Assembly: GCF_002933815.1 (NCBI RefSeq)
Contig: NZ_BEYR01000005.1
Location: 260 to 64,259, forward strand
Source: Sphingobacterium sp. HMA12
Lineage (GTDB): Bacteria > Bacteroidota > Bacteroidia > Sphingobacteriales > Sphingobacteriaceae
Reading direction: 5' to 3'
Length of the DNA stretch: 64,000 nucleotides
Positions 17,311 through 25,527 of this stretch are shown here, one piece after another (positions within the stretch are counted from its first letter, which is position 1; each line of letters begins with the position of its first letter). Under the pieces are notes generated by a model. That model made no database searches, had not been told where the DNA came from, and was given only the letters and a program-made list of their open reading frames with translations. The position numbers were made by a program, and so were the translations under genes.

Positions 17311-18630
17311 TTAAAACTGGAGTACGAAAGCACTACCTTCCCCTTCCACGCTGTTGAGAAAAATGGTGCCCTTATGCAACAGCATAATCTGCTTGCTCAG
17401 CGTCAACCCAACCCCGGTACCCGTTTTCTTTGTCGTAAAGAAAGGTGTAAATATTTGTTCTTGAAGATCCGCAGGAATTCCTGAACCATTGTCTTCAATA
17501 CGGATCTGCACTTTTCCGTCTATTTCCAATGCAGACAAACTAATATAGGCCTCCGTCCTTGCTTTTACGGCATCAATCGCGTTTAGCATCAGATTAATGA
17601 TAACTTGTTCTATCAGATTGACATCAGCATACAGTATCAACCGGGTGTTCTTCAGGATAATATCAACATCAATATTCTTCTGAATCAGGGTCGGTTCGAG
17701 CAATTGATAGATATGTTCAAATAGCTGAGAGACCTGAATTGGAGCCACCTGTGGCTGATCTACTTTGTTGATCATACGGTAGCTTTTTGCAAAATGCAGC
17801 AGTCCTTCGCTTCGACGCTTGATCGTGGATATACCTGTTTTTAAATCTTCAATATCCTCATGCCCTCTAAAATGATCCAAACGCCCATTGAGCGTTTCGG
17901 CCAACGAACTGATCGGCGCGATAGAATTCATGATCTCGTGCGTAAGCACACGTAATAATTTATGCCAGGCTTTTGTCTCAGTCTCATCAATAGCTTCGTT
18001 GATATTTTGATAGACGACAATCCGAAATACGGCATCCTGGGTTTCAAAACTAGAACTCTGGATCAACAATTTTATCTTTCCTTTACTCGATTGAACAGAC
18101 TCCATTTGTTGCCGCCCATTGTCCAACGCCATGGTCTTTTCATAAAGGTCGGGATTTTTCTTTTTCAGTCCGGCAATATTCCCAAGATGTGGTAGATGGA
18201 ACAGCTGTTTAAAAGCATCGTTCACCCACATTACTTTTCCCGCGTCCATTTCATAAAAGATGATAGCCGAGTTAAGCATATTGATGACACGATCGAGGTA
18301 CTGATGCTGTATCTCCTGCTTAATACTGATTTCCTTATACGTTTCGTTAATTTGATTAAAAGCGCGGAAAAGCTGCCCTTCAACCGACTTTGGATTTTTA
18401 ACCAAAAAACGTCGCGTGAAGTCACGGTATTTGACTGCTTCGGCAAATTCTACAAGCTGCCGTTCCAAAAAATTATATTGGGCATACAGGTTGAAACCAA
18501 GATAAAGCATTATACAAAAGATCAATGCGGCTTGTACGTATTCATGCTTCATCAACAGGTAGGCACCGACAACCGAAGCCGCCAAAAGCAAAATAATCTT
18601 AATTACATTTAAAACTTTTCCATGTCTCAT
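17311..18630 (-). CDS. Membrane sensor histidine kinase (NtrB-like)
   Basis: This 439-residue kinase has two transmembrane helices near the N-terminus (about residues 8-28 and 33-52) with almost no periplasmic loop between them. It probably senses a signal in or at the membrane rather than through a large outer domain. A PAS-like region follows at about 110-215. The phospho-acceptor histidine is H231 in LLRVLTHEIMNSIAPI. The ATP-binding domain has an N box (NLMLNAIDA, 346-354), a G1 box (DNGSGIP, 380-386) and a G2 box (GTGVGLTLSK, 404-413). Its start lies 3 bp after the response-regulator stop, so the two are translated together. The likely role is to control the sigma-54 activator encoded upstream; the stimulus is unknown. 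Confidence 0.93.
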   Translation of the reverse strand: MRHGKVLNVIKIILLLAASVVGAYLLMKHEYVQAALIFCIMLYLGFNLYAQYNFLERQLVEFAEAVKYRDFTRRFLVKNPKSVEGQLFRAFNQINETYKEISIKQEIQHQYLDRVINMLNSAIIFYEMDAGKVMWVNDAFKQLFHLPHLGNIAGLKKKNPDLYEKTMALDNGRQQMESVQSSKGKIKLLIQSSSFETQDAVFRIVVYQNINEAIDETETKAWHKLLRVLTHEIMNSIAPISSLAETLNGRLDHFRGHEDIEDLKTGISTIKRRSEGLLHFAKSYRMINKVDQPQVAPIQVSQLFEHIYQLLEPTLIQKNIDVDIILKNTRLILYADVNLIEQVIINLMLNAIDAVKARTEAYISLSALEIDGKVQIRIEDNGSGIPADLQEQIFTPFFTTKKTGTGVGLTLSKQIMLLHKGTIFLNSVEGEGSAFVLQF

Positions 18631-18633
18631 AGA

Positions 18634-19995
18634 CTAGATATCGTATTTCTCCAAACGTCTGTAGAGTGCCGCGCGCGTTAGCCCCAATTCCTTTGCAGCT
18701 TTACTGATATTGCCATTATAACGTTCGATGGCTGATTTGATGGCTTTCCGCTCCAATTCTTCCAGATTTTGACTACTGGGTATGGATTCAACAACAACCT
18801 GCTCAGTCTGTTGTTCAATGGGTGAGAAAAATAGATCATTTCCCGCAATACTTACTTGGTCAGCCATAATGACTGCCCGTTCGATGCTATATTGTAGCTC
18901 ACGAACATTTCCCGGAAAATGGTAAGCAAAAAGCTTTTTTATGGCGTCCGGTTCAAATCCTTCTATTCGCTTATTGTATTTCTTAGCATAGATATCCAAA
19001 AAATGTATGGCCAATAGTCTAATATCTTCTCCCCTTTCACGTAACGGTGGTACCTGAATCTCTACCGTATTGATCCGATAAATCAAATCTTTTCGAAAAC
19101 GACTTTCGTCAGCCAACTGTTTCAGGGATACATTAGTAGCTGAGATTAAGCGTATGTCAACCGGGATCGGCTGGTAAGAACCTAGTGGCGTAACCTGTCG
19201 GTTTTGCAGTACGGTCAATAGTTTGGCCTGCTGCTGTAAGGAGATATTTCCAATTTCATCCAGAAACAACGTTCCACCACTTGCTGCCTCGAAACGTCCC
19301 TGACGGTCCTCCCGCGCATCTGTGAACGCTCCTTTTTTGTAGCCGAAAAGTTCACTTTCAAATAAGGTCTCTGTCAATGCGCCCACGTCAACTTTAACAT
19401 AGACCTGATCCGAGCGTAACGAGCGCCGTTGAATCGCCTGTGCAATCAGATCTTTACCGGTACCATTCTCGCCCAAAATCAAGATATTGGCATCTGTTGG
19501 CGCTATTTTCTCAAGCTTATATTGCAGTTCATCCATGACCACCGAATTACCAATTAGGTCCGGGCTATTACTTGACCGCAACAGTGAACTTTTATTTTTC
19601 TTCTCTTTGTTTTTTGATTCTGCGAGTGTGCTTTCAATTGTTGCCAGCAACTGTTCATTTTCCCATGGTTTGACCACGAAATCGGCGGCTCCCTGTTTTA
19701 GCGATTTTACGGCCAGATCCACCGCACCATAGGCTGTGATCATAATCACATGAACCTGTGGAAACTTTTCTTTGATCCGTGACAACCAATATAAACCTTC
19801 ATTCCCGGTATTGATGGTACTTCTGAAATTCATATCCAGAAGCACAAGGTCATAAGGCATTTTCTCCAAATGCCCAATCAGGTTTTCTGGATTAGATTCG
19901 ACTTGAACATGGTTAACTTTAGGTTTTAGCAGGATCCTTGCTGCTGTGAGTAAATCTTGGTCATCGTCGACAACTAAAATAGATGCTTTTTTCAT
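18634..19995 (-). CDS. Sigma-54-dependent response regulator (NtrC family)
   Basis: The 453-residue activator has three domains. A receiver domain spans 1-120 with acidic pocket D10-D12, phospho-acceptor D54 and K109. An AAA+ domain spans about 145-385 with Walker A GENGTGKD (175-182), Walker B FLDE (244-247) and arginine-rich RFRKDLIYRIN. A Fis-type helix-turn-helix occupies about 428-450 (NISKAAKELGLTRAALYRRL). The sigma-54 contact loop reads GAFTDA (222-227) where the classical form is GAFTGA; the essential threonine T225 is kept. It lies 31 bp downstream of the tolC-type gene and upstream of its kinase. Four paired palindromes in front of tolC, hlyD, permease 11 and permease 17 are its probable binding sites, by inference from layout. 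Confidence 0.95.
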   Translation of the reverse strand: MKKASILVVDDDQDLLTAARILLKPKVNHVQVESNPENLIGHLEKMPYDLVLLDMNFRSTINTGNEGLYWLSRIKEKFPQVHVIMITAYGAVDLAVKSLKQGAADFVVKPWENEQLLATIESTLAESKNKEKKNKSSLLRSSNSPDLIGNSVVMDELQYKLEKIAPTDANILILGENGTGKDLIAQAIQRRSLRSDQVYVKVDVGALTETLFESELFGYKKGAFTDAREDRQGRFEAASGGTLFLDEIGNISLQQQAKLLTVLQNRQVTPLGSYQPIPVDIRLISATNVSLKQLADESRFRKDLIYRINTVEIQVPPLRERGEDIRLLAIHFLDIYAKKYNKRIEGFEPDAIKKLFAYHFPGNVRELQYSIERAVIMADQVSIAGNDLFFSPIEQQTEQVVVESIPSSQNLEELERKAIKSAIERYNGNISKAAKELGLTRAALYRRLEKYDI

Positions 19996-20026
19996 ATTCC
20001 CTGGCTTCTTTCAGACACTAAGATAA

Positions 20027-21409
20027 CTATAAATTTAACGAGCCTGCGTAATAATCATTGATATATTTTTGTAGCAACCATTCATACTGCTTGACAACCA
20101 ACTGGATCTGGCTATTATCATACTTGTTCTTCGCCGTTAAAAATATGACTGAATTACTGTTCCCCAGTTCGAATACAACTTTGGCGATGCGAAATGATTC
20201 CGCATAATTTGTATTTTGCTCATGCAATTGTACAATGGTATTACTTGCATTCTTGAGATTAAAAACAGCATTTGCAGTCTCGGCCCTCAAATTATTTAAC
20301 GCAATCTCGCGTTGAAATTTGCTCGATTCCAAATCCAATTTAGCCAGTTTAACATCATTCCTAACCTTAAATCTATTAAAAACAGGGATTGAAAGATTTA
20401 ATGATACGTACTTTCCTACATTATTTTTCATCTGATACCAATAATCCCCATCCATTCCATTTTTGGAATAATTCGTATTTAATCCACCATTTAAAGATAA
20501 AGAAGGCCAATAAGATGATTGCGCTATTTTGATATTCTTTTCGGCCGCCTTAATTTTCCATTCCAATGCGGGAATATCCGGGAGGCTCTCCGTCGCCAAT
20601 TTATAAAGCGCTACCGCCTCCAATTTTTGTGCGTCAGCTGTTAACGCCAATGCCTGCAAATCGCCCAATTGCGACTCCTCCATATTTAAAAAACCGGCTA
20701 ACTTTACACGATTCGTATACAGGATTTGTTTATTGCTTTCGATCATATTAATATCGTTAGCAAGTTGCCCTTTTAGATCAAAATAATCTCCGGGATTAAT
20801 TGCTCCTTCTTTTTGCATCGCTTCAGCACGACGTACCTGCTCTCGCGTTACCTCTGTTTGCATTTCCGCTTGCTTCAAAACATCCTGTGCGGTTAACACC
20901 TGAATATAAGCCGTAATAACATCCAGTTTCAGTGCGTTGACCTGCGAATCAAACTCAAGTTTTCCAGCCGTCTTCGCATCTGCGCGCATTCGAATATCAT
21001 TCAATATGCGAAATCCATTAAAAACGGGCACACTAGCGTCCAACGAAAAATTTCCAGAGGAATTATTCCTAGTAATATACTGATTTGTGGAGTTATCGAC
21101 TGAACGCCCCGAAGTGAGGCTATGACCTAGATTTCCATTTAAATTAGGTAATCGATTCGCTTTTGCCTGTGAAAGATTCACCTCCGCACGTTTAATAGTT
21201 AATTCATTCTGTAGTAAGGTAGGATTGGCTTTTATCGCCAATTGAATACATTCGGCCAAGCTGCGTTTTGATCCATCCTTATCTCCGTTAGTTGCGACTT
21301 CTATTTTTACAACATCCTTTTCTCCAATTCCTTGCTCGGTCTGTTGTGCTTCAACTTTCATATAGGTCAGCAAAAAACACAATGTACTATATATATAGAT
21401 TCTCTTCAT
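20027..21409 (-). CDS. TolC-family outer-membrane channel protein
   Basis: From the ATG at 21,409 the product is 460 residues: a signal peptide (MKRIYIYSTLCFLLTYMKVEAQ) followed by two OEP repeats rich in coiled-coil helix. The repeats are seen in the paired segments LTIKRAEVNLSQAKANRLPNL and LEWKIKAAEKNIKIAQSSYWPSL. Such proteins form trimeric tunnels through the outer membrane for tripartite exporters. The frame is open to an ATG at 21,517, but that would add 36 residues with a second hydrophobic stretch and would run over the regulatory palindromes. It is divergent from the adaptor gene and is followed by the regulator and kinase, so channel and regulators form one unit. Confidence 0.92.
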   Translation of the reverse strand: MKRIYIYSTLCFLLTYMKVEAQQTEQGIGEKDVVKIEVATNGDKDGSKRSLAECIQLAIKANPTLLQNELTIKRAEVNLSQAKANRLPNLNGNLGHSLTSGRSVDNSTNQYITRNNSSGNFSLDASVPVFNGFRILNDIRMRADAKTAGKLEFDSQVNALKLDVITAYIQVLTAQDVLKQAEMQTEVTREQVRRAEAMQKEGAINPGDYFDLKGQLANDINMIESNKQILYTNRVKLAGFLNMEESQLGDLQALALTADAQKLEAVALYKLATESLPDIPALEWKIKAAEKNIKIAQSSYWPSLSLNGGLNTNYSKNGMDGDYWYQMKNNVGKYVSLNLSIPVFNRFKVRNDVKLAKLDLESSKFQREIALNNLRAETANAVFNLKNASNTIVQLHEQNTNYAESFRIAKVVFELGNSNSVIFLTAKNKYDNSQIQLVVKQYEWLLQKYINDYYAGSLNL

Positions 21410-21433
21410 ATCTACTTTTTGTTTTCCAAGCAG

Positions 21434-21467
21434 ACCATCCCCATGCCAAACAATAAAATTTCTGATT
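21434..21467 (-). promoter_or_regulatory. Putative sigma-54 promoter and IHF-like site of tolC unit
   Basis: On the minus strand TTGGCATGGGGATGGT places a -24 TTGGC at 21,449-21,445 and a -12 TGGT at 21,437-21,434. Upstream is the core AATCAGAAATTTT (21,467-21,455), a near match to the IHF consensus WATCAA-N4-TTR. It ends 7 nt before the -24 GG, the same register as in the three other modules. The -12 half is weak alone. The case rests on the constant spacing: the proximal palindrome edge (21,501) is 54 bp from the -24 GG. Confidence 0.6.
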
Positions 21468-21500
21468 ATCAACAACATGCATAAAACTCCAAACGACCAA

Positions 21501-21538
21501 TGTCCAAGTTCGTACAATGAACTGTCCGATATTGAACA
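21501..21538. promoter_or_regulatory. Paired activator palindromes, tolC side
   Basis: Two 16-bp inverted repeats lie 22 bp start to start: TGTCCAAGTTCGTACA (21,501-21,516) and TGTCCGATATTGAACA (21,523-21,538). Both follow the pattern TGTnCn-N4-nGnACA. Two helical turns of spacing put them on the same DNA face, as expected for cooperative binding of an NtrC-type activator. They are 54 bp from the -24 element of the tolC unit. Confidence 0.75.
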
Positions 21539-21601
21539 CCCTGATAATCTTATTAAAATACAACAAAAATAAACACTAAAAACCCAAGATACCGCTAGGG
21601 T

Positions 21602-21638
21602 TGTACGCCATCGTACATGAAGTGTCCGCTATCGAACA
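21602..21638. promoter_or_regulatory. Paired activator palindromes, hlyD side
   Basis: TGTACGCCATCGTACA (21,602-21,617, perfect half-sites) and TGTCCGCTATCGAACA (21,623-21,638) lie 21 bp start to start. The second ends 55 bp before the -24 GG of the hlyD promoter. The stretch 21,410-21,733 between the divergent tolC and hlyD genes therefore holds two complete and oppositely directed control modules. Confidence 0.8.
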
Positions 21639-21672
21639 CCAAACAGCAGTACACACAAAATAAACAACTAAA

Positions 21673-21706
21673 AATCAATAAGTTAAATTATTGGCACAGC
21701 TTTCAT
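21673..21706 (+). promoter_or_regulatory. Putative sigma-54 promoter and IHF-like site of hlyD unit
   Basis: AATCAATAAGTTA (21,673-21,685) matches the IHF consensus WATCAA-N4-TTR at every fixed position. Seven nt later TTGGCACAGCTTTCAT (21,691-21,706) has a perfect -24 TGGCAC but a poor -12 (TCAT for TTGC). The predicted transcript would start near 21,718, giving a leader of about 16 nt before the hlyD ATG. Confidence 0.6.
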
Positions 21707-21733
21707 AGTTACATAGCAAATTGATATTAAATT

Positions 21734-22987
21734 ATGGACAGACCTTTAGAAAAGAAGAAGTGGAATAGCAAACGTATCATGACCATCGTAGGGATTGCTG
21801 GCATTGTCGGACTAATCGGTGCTAGTTTTTACTTTACCTCGGGCAAAAGTAAGCTAAATGTAGAAGCGGACCGTATCTCTATTGTCGAAATAAAAAATGG
21901 TAACTTTCAGGAGTTCATTCCGATCAACGGTACAGTTCTTCCAATCAGCAGCATCTATTTAGACGCTTCTGTGGGTGGTCGCGTAGAAGAAAAATTTGTT
22001 GAGGATGGTACTGTCTTAAAAAAAGGAGATCCTATTATGCGCCTATCCAATACCGATCAAGAGCTCACATTGGTTCAACAGGAAACTCAGGTACTGAACC
22101 TTTTGACACAGTCGCAGATCGCCCAGACCAATGCCCAGCAAGCATCTATTAACAACCGCAACCAAATGGCAGATGTTGAACAGGCCTATAGGGAGGCTGA
22201 ACGGATTTACCGCCTAAATCAGAAATTGCTGAACGAAAAAGCCATAGGATCACAGGAATTTGAAAAATCAAAAAATGAATATAACTACCAAAAGGAACGC
22301 GTTAATCTAACGAAACAGATCTTAAAGCAAGACGAGATATCCAACGCTCAAAAAACCAATCAGGACAAACAGACCTACCAACGTACACAAAGTGCGCTGG
22401 AATTAATGAAAAGGAAAATCGGAGATCTCATCGTACGCGCACCTGTAGATGGTCAGTTAACAGCCTTTGATGCCGAAATCGGACAGAACAAAAATGCAGG
22501 CGAGCGTCTGGGCCAAATCGATGTTTTGACAGGTTTTAAAGTCCGTGCCGATATTGACGAACATTATATCAACCGCATTTTTCCTGATTTGCAAGGAGAA
22601 TTTTCCATCGGTGATAAAACCTATAAGCTACGCATCAAGAAGGTTTACACACAAGTAACCAACGGGCGGTTTCAAGTCGATATGGAATTTATCAATGACG
22701 TACCTAAAGGAATCCGTCGTGGACAAACTTTACAGATACGTCTCGCCTTAAGCGACGAAACCAAAGCTTTATTGCTAGCCAAGGGTGGATTTTACCAACA
22801 AACCGGTGGTAATTGGATCTTTAAATTGGATAAAAATGGAAATACAGCTTACCGCGTAGACATCCAACTGGGCAGACAGAACCCTGAATATTATGAAGTG
22901 ATCAAAGGATTACAACCGGGAGACAAGGTAGTTGTATCAAGCTACGAGACCTATGATAAAGTGCAGGAACTAAGTATTAAGAGATAA
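21734..22987 (+). CDS. HlyD/MacA-family periplasmic adaptor protein
   Basis: The 417-residue membrane-fusion protein has one N-terminal transmembrane helix (about residues 15-33, IMTIVGIAGIVGLIGASFYF). A split lipoyl-like domain follows (GTVLPISSIYLDASVGGRVE at about 57-77; DLIVRAPVDGQL in the second half). Between its halves is a glutamine- and asparagine-rich coiled-coil hairpin at about residues 110-225. Beta-barrel and membrane-proximal domains finish it. Adaptors of this kind bridge a MacB-type permease to a TolC-type channel. It is the first gene of the plus-strand unit and lies 88 bp before permease 1. It is the only adaptor in the window, so all 17 permeases may have to share it. Confidence 0.93.
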   Translation: MDRPLEKKKWNSKRIMTIVGIAGIVGLIGASFYFTSGKSKLNVEADRISIVEIKNGNFQEFIPINGTVLPISSIYLDASVGGRVEEKFVEDGTVLKKGDPIMRLSNTDQELTLVQQETQVLNLLTQSQIAQTNAQQASINNRNQMADVEQAYREAERIYRLNQKLLNEKAIGSQEFEKSKNEYNYQKERVNLTKQILKQDEISNAQKTNQDKQTYQRTQSALELMKRKIGDLIVRAPVDGQLTAFDAEIGQNKNAGERLGQIDVLTGFKVRADIDEHYINRIFPDLQGEFSIGDKTYKLRIKKVYTQVTNGRFQVDMEFINDVPKGIRRGQTLQIRLALSDETKALLLAKGGFYQQTGGNWIFKLDKNGNTAYRVDIQLGRQNPEYYEVIKGLQPGDKVVVSSYETYDKVQELSIKR

Positions 22988-22997
22988 GTTTAAATTG

Positions 22998-23032
22998 AAA
23001 AATAAAGCCAGGGGTAATCCACTGGCTTATTT
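22998..23032 (+). other. Hairpin between hlyD and permease 1
   Basis: AAATAAAGCCAG and CTGGCTTATTT form a stem of about 11 bp with one bulged A and a 10-nt loop, 12 bp after the hlyD stop. An A-rich rather than T-rich stretch follows on the plus strand, so full termination is unlikely. It could be a partial terminator or an mRNA-stabilising end that raises the amount of adaptor over permease. Confidence 0.5.
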
Positions 23033-23075
23033 AACAAAAATCTGAATAAGCAAACACCAATTACGCAATACCACG

Positions 23076-25442
23076 ATGATAAAGAACTTTATAAAAACAG
23101 CCTTTCGTAACCTTTGGAAAACCAAAGGTTACAGCTTTCTCAATATATTTGGGTTAGCGATAGGCATTGCAGCAGCTTCGTTGATCTTTTTATGGGTAGA
23201 AAACCAATTGAGTTACAACGATAACTTCCCAAACAAGAAGGACATCTACGTTGTCAAGTCAAAACAGACCTATGAAGGTGCAACCTTTGTTTTCGAATCA
23301 ACCCCCGGTCCCCTGGCACAAAATATAGCGAAAGAGATTCCGGGTATCAAGCATGCCGTACGTATGACCTGGAATAGCCCAATGTTGTTCTCTGTTGGTG
23401 ACAACAATTTATTCCAAAATGGGTTATATGCTGACCCGACCCTCGCAGATGTACTTTCTCTTGAATTTATGGAGGGAGACCGTAAGACCGCGTTTGACAA
23501 AGTAGATAACATTATTTTATCAGAATCTGCTGCGAAAAAATTATTTGGCAATCAGCCAGCCCTTGGTAAAACAGTAAAAACCAATAACAAAGAACTCTAC
23601 ATCGTTTCAGCTATCACAAAAGATCTTCCTAAAAATAGCAACTATGAATTTCAATGGCTAATTCCTTTTAAAAAATTTGAGACTACTCAAGAACAGCTAG
23701 TTAACTGGGGAAACAATAGCATCCAGACATTGATCCAAGTTGAAGAAAATGCAAATATTGACCGCATCAACAAACAGCTAATGAACTATGTCAAAAACAA
23801 GACCAATGGTGAGGTTACTTTTTCACAAAACTTCCTTTATCCAATGGAAAGATGGATTACGTATAACCGTTTTGACAACAGTGGAAATGAGATTGAAGGA
23901 AGCTTAAAAAATATTCGTCTATTCACCATTATTGCCTGGATCGTTTTACTAATTGCCTGCATCAATTTTATGAATCTCGCTACTGCCAGATCCGAGAAAA
24001 GAGCAAAAGAAGTCGGAATGCGAAAAGTGGTTGGCGCAAGTCGCCAATCGTTAATTAGTCAATTTCTTGCAGAATCTTTGGTCCTAGCCGCTATTTCCTC
24101 TTTAGTCGCTATTTTACTGATCTATATTTGTATTCGGCCATTTAACACCTTGATTGGCCAAGACCTTCAGGTCGATTTATTAAAACCGATACATCTTGCC
24201 TTTATCGTCACAATCACTTTAATCTGTGGACTATTTGCAGGAAGTTATCCAGCATTCTTTCTGTCTGCTTTTAAACCACTATCGACGATCAAGGGAGCAA
24301 AGCAGAAAACTGGGACCGGAAGTCTAATACGCAAGGGATTGGTTGTGCTACAGTATACCGCCTCAGTTGTACTGATCATTTGTACAATCATCATTTATCA
24401 GCAGATACAACATAATAAAAATAGAGACCTAGGCTTTGACAAGAGCCAGGTATTGACCACCACACTGCAAGGTGACATGGCCAAACATCTTCCTCTGATC
24501 AAAAACCAGCTCATAGCAACGGGGCTGGTAGAACAGGTAGGTGTCAGTGATGTGAGTATCCTCAACATTTACAATAACACATCTGGTTTCAATTGGGAAG
24601 GAAAAGATCCCAACACAAGTATTCTAATCGGAATGCTGCGCGCAGATGAAGGATTAGTACCAGCATTAGATCTTAAAATGTTTGATGGAAGAAACTTCCA
24701 CGCCAACTTACTAGGAGACAGCACTTCGGTTCTTATTAATGAAACTCTGGCTAAATTAATCCGCAAAGATGGTCATGTAGTGGGTAGTATCCTTAATTAC
24801 GGCGAAGAAAATTATACCATTGCCGGAGTCGTCAAAAACTTTGTTTATAACAACGTATATGCCGATCCAGATCCGATGTTATTTATTCCCTTGGTCAGAG
24901 AGAACGGTCTACTAAATATCCGAACAAAAGCCGGAATTGATCTACCACAAGCTATTCAGCAAATTGAAAAGATTATTGTAAAAAATAATCCCGGATTTCC
25001 TTTCGATTACAAATTTTTGGATGAAACCTTCAATAGCAAATTTCAGGCTGAACTTTTTATACAACAGCTATCCAGCGTATTCGCCATCATATCTATTATT
25101 ATCTCGTGCTTGGGCCTATTTGGTTTAGCCGCCTTTGCTACAGAACAACGTGCCAAGGAAATCAGTATCCGCAAAGTACTAGGAGCGTCAGTTTCTAGGC
25201 TTATCCAGATGCTCAATCGTGAATTTATTATCCTTATTGGTATCTCCTGTATTATTGCTTTTCCAATTGCCTGGATTTTTATGCACAAATGGCTGGCAGA
25301 CTACGCGCATCATATCACAATTTCCTGGACAGTTTTTGTGTTGAGTGGACTAGCTGCAATAGTAATAGCTTTATTGACGATCAGTTCGCAGGCCTTTAAA
25401 GCTGCAATTGCCAATCCGACCAAAACACTCCGAGACGAATAA
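23076..25442 (+). CDS. Permease 1: double MacB/FtsX-type ABC permease
   Basis: The 788-residue inner-membrane protein looks like two MacB-type units fused head to tail. TM1 is at about residues 20-43, then a periplasmic domain to about 283. TM2-TM4 lie at about 285-397 and TM5 at about 428-447. A second periplasmic domain runs to about 667, and TM6-TM8 fill the rest. Each half has a cytosolic coupling motif for the ATPase: KEVGMRKVVGAS (311-322) and KEISIRKVLGAS (694-705). The N-half ends at the YPAFFLSAFKP motif and the whole protein at NPTKTLRDE. It is the only permease located between the adaptor and the ATPase gene, so it is the best candidate for the founding member. Its start fits the ATGATAAAGAA pattern shared with several others. 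Confidence 0.93.
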   Translation: MIKNFIKTAFRNLWKTKGYSFLNIFGLAIGIAAASLIFLWVENQLSYNDNFPNKKDIYVVKSKQTYEGATFVFESTPGPLAQNIAKEIPGIKHAVRMTWNSPMLFSVGDNNLFQNGLYADPTLADVLSLEFMEGDRKTAFDKVDNIILSESAAKKLFGNQPALGKTVKTNNKELYIVSAITKDLPKNSNYEFQWLIPFKKFETTQEQLVNWGNNSIQTLIQVEENANIDRINKQLMNYVKNKTNGEVTFSQNFLYPMERWITYNRFDNSGNEIEGSLKNIRLFTIIAWIVLLIACINFMNLATARSEKRAKEVGMRKVVGASRQSLISQFLAESLVLAAISSLVAILLIYICIRPFNTLIGQDLQVDLLKPIHLAFIVTITLICGLFAGSYPAFFLSAFKPLSTIKGAKQKTGTGSLIRKGLVVLQYTASVVLIICTIIIYQQIQHNKNRDLGFDKSQVLTTTLQGDMAKHLPLIKNQLIATGLVEQVGVSDVSILNIYNNTSGFNWEGKDPNTSILIGMLRADEGLVPALDLKMFDGRNFHANLLGDSTSVLINETLAKLIRKDGHVVGSILNYGEENYTIAGVVKNFVYNNVYADPDPMLFIPLVRENGLLNIRTKAGIDLPQAIQQIEKIIVKNNPGFPFDYKFLDETFNSKFQAELFIQQLSSVFAIISIIISCLGLFGLAAFATEQRAKEISIRKVLGASVSRLIQMLNREFIILIGISCIIAFPIAWIFMHKWLADYAHHITISWTVFVLSGLAAIVIALLTISSQAFKAAIANPTKTLRDE

Positions 25443-25527
25443 ACAGACAAATAAACAATTTGAGAAGAATATAATTAAACAGAATAATAACCGCCTAAAG
25501 CGATTGCCAGGCAAAAAAAATAAAACC

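Noticed and set aside
21410..21517. Upstream extension of the tolC-type gene to the ATG at 21,517
   Set aside because: It would place a second hydrophobic stretch before a complete signal peptide and would run over the -24 element and into a palindrome.
21501..21638. Repeated 16-bp palindromes as a CRISPR or integration element
   Set aside because: There are only two pairs, with 21-22 bp periods and no regular spacers. Their fixed distance to promoter elements explains them as activator sites.
25408..25527. Upstream extension of the ATPase gene
   Set aside because: It overlaps the end of permease 1 and adds a low-complexity lysine/asparagine stretch absent from LolD/MacB-type ATPases.
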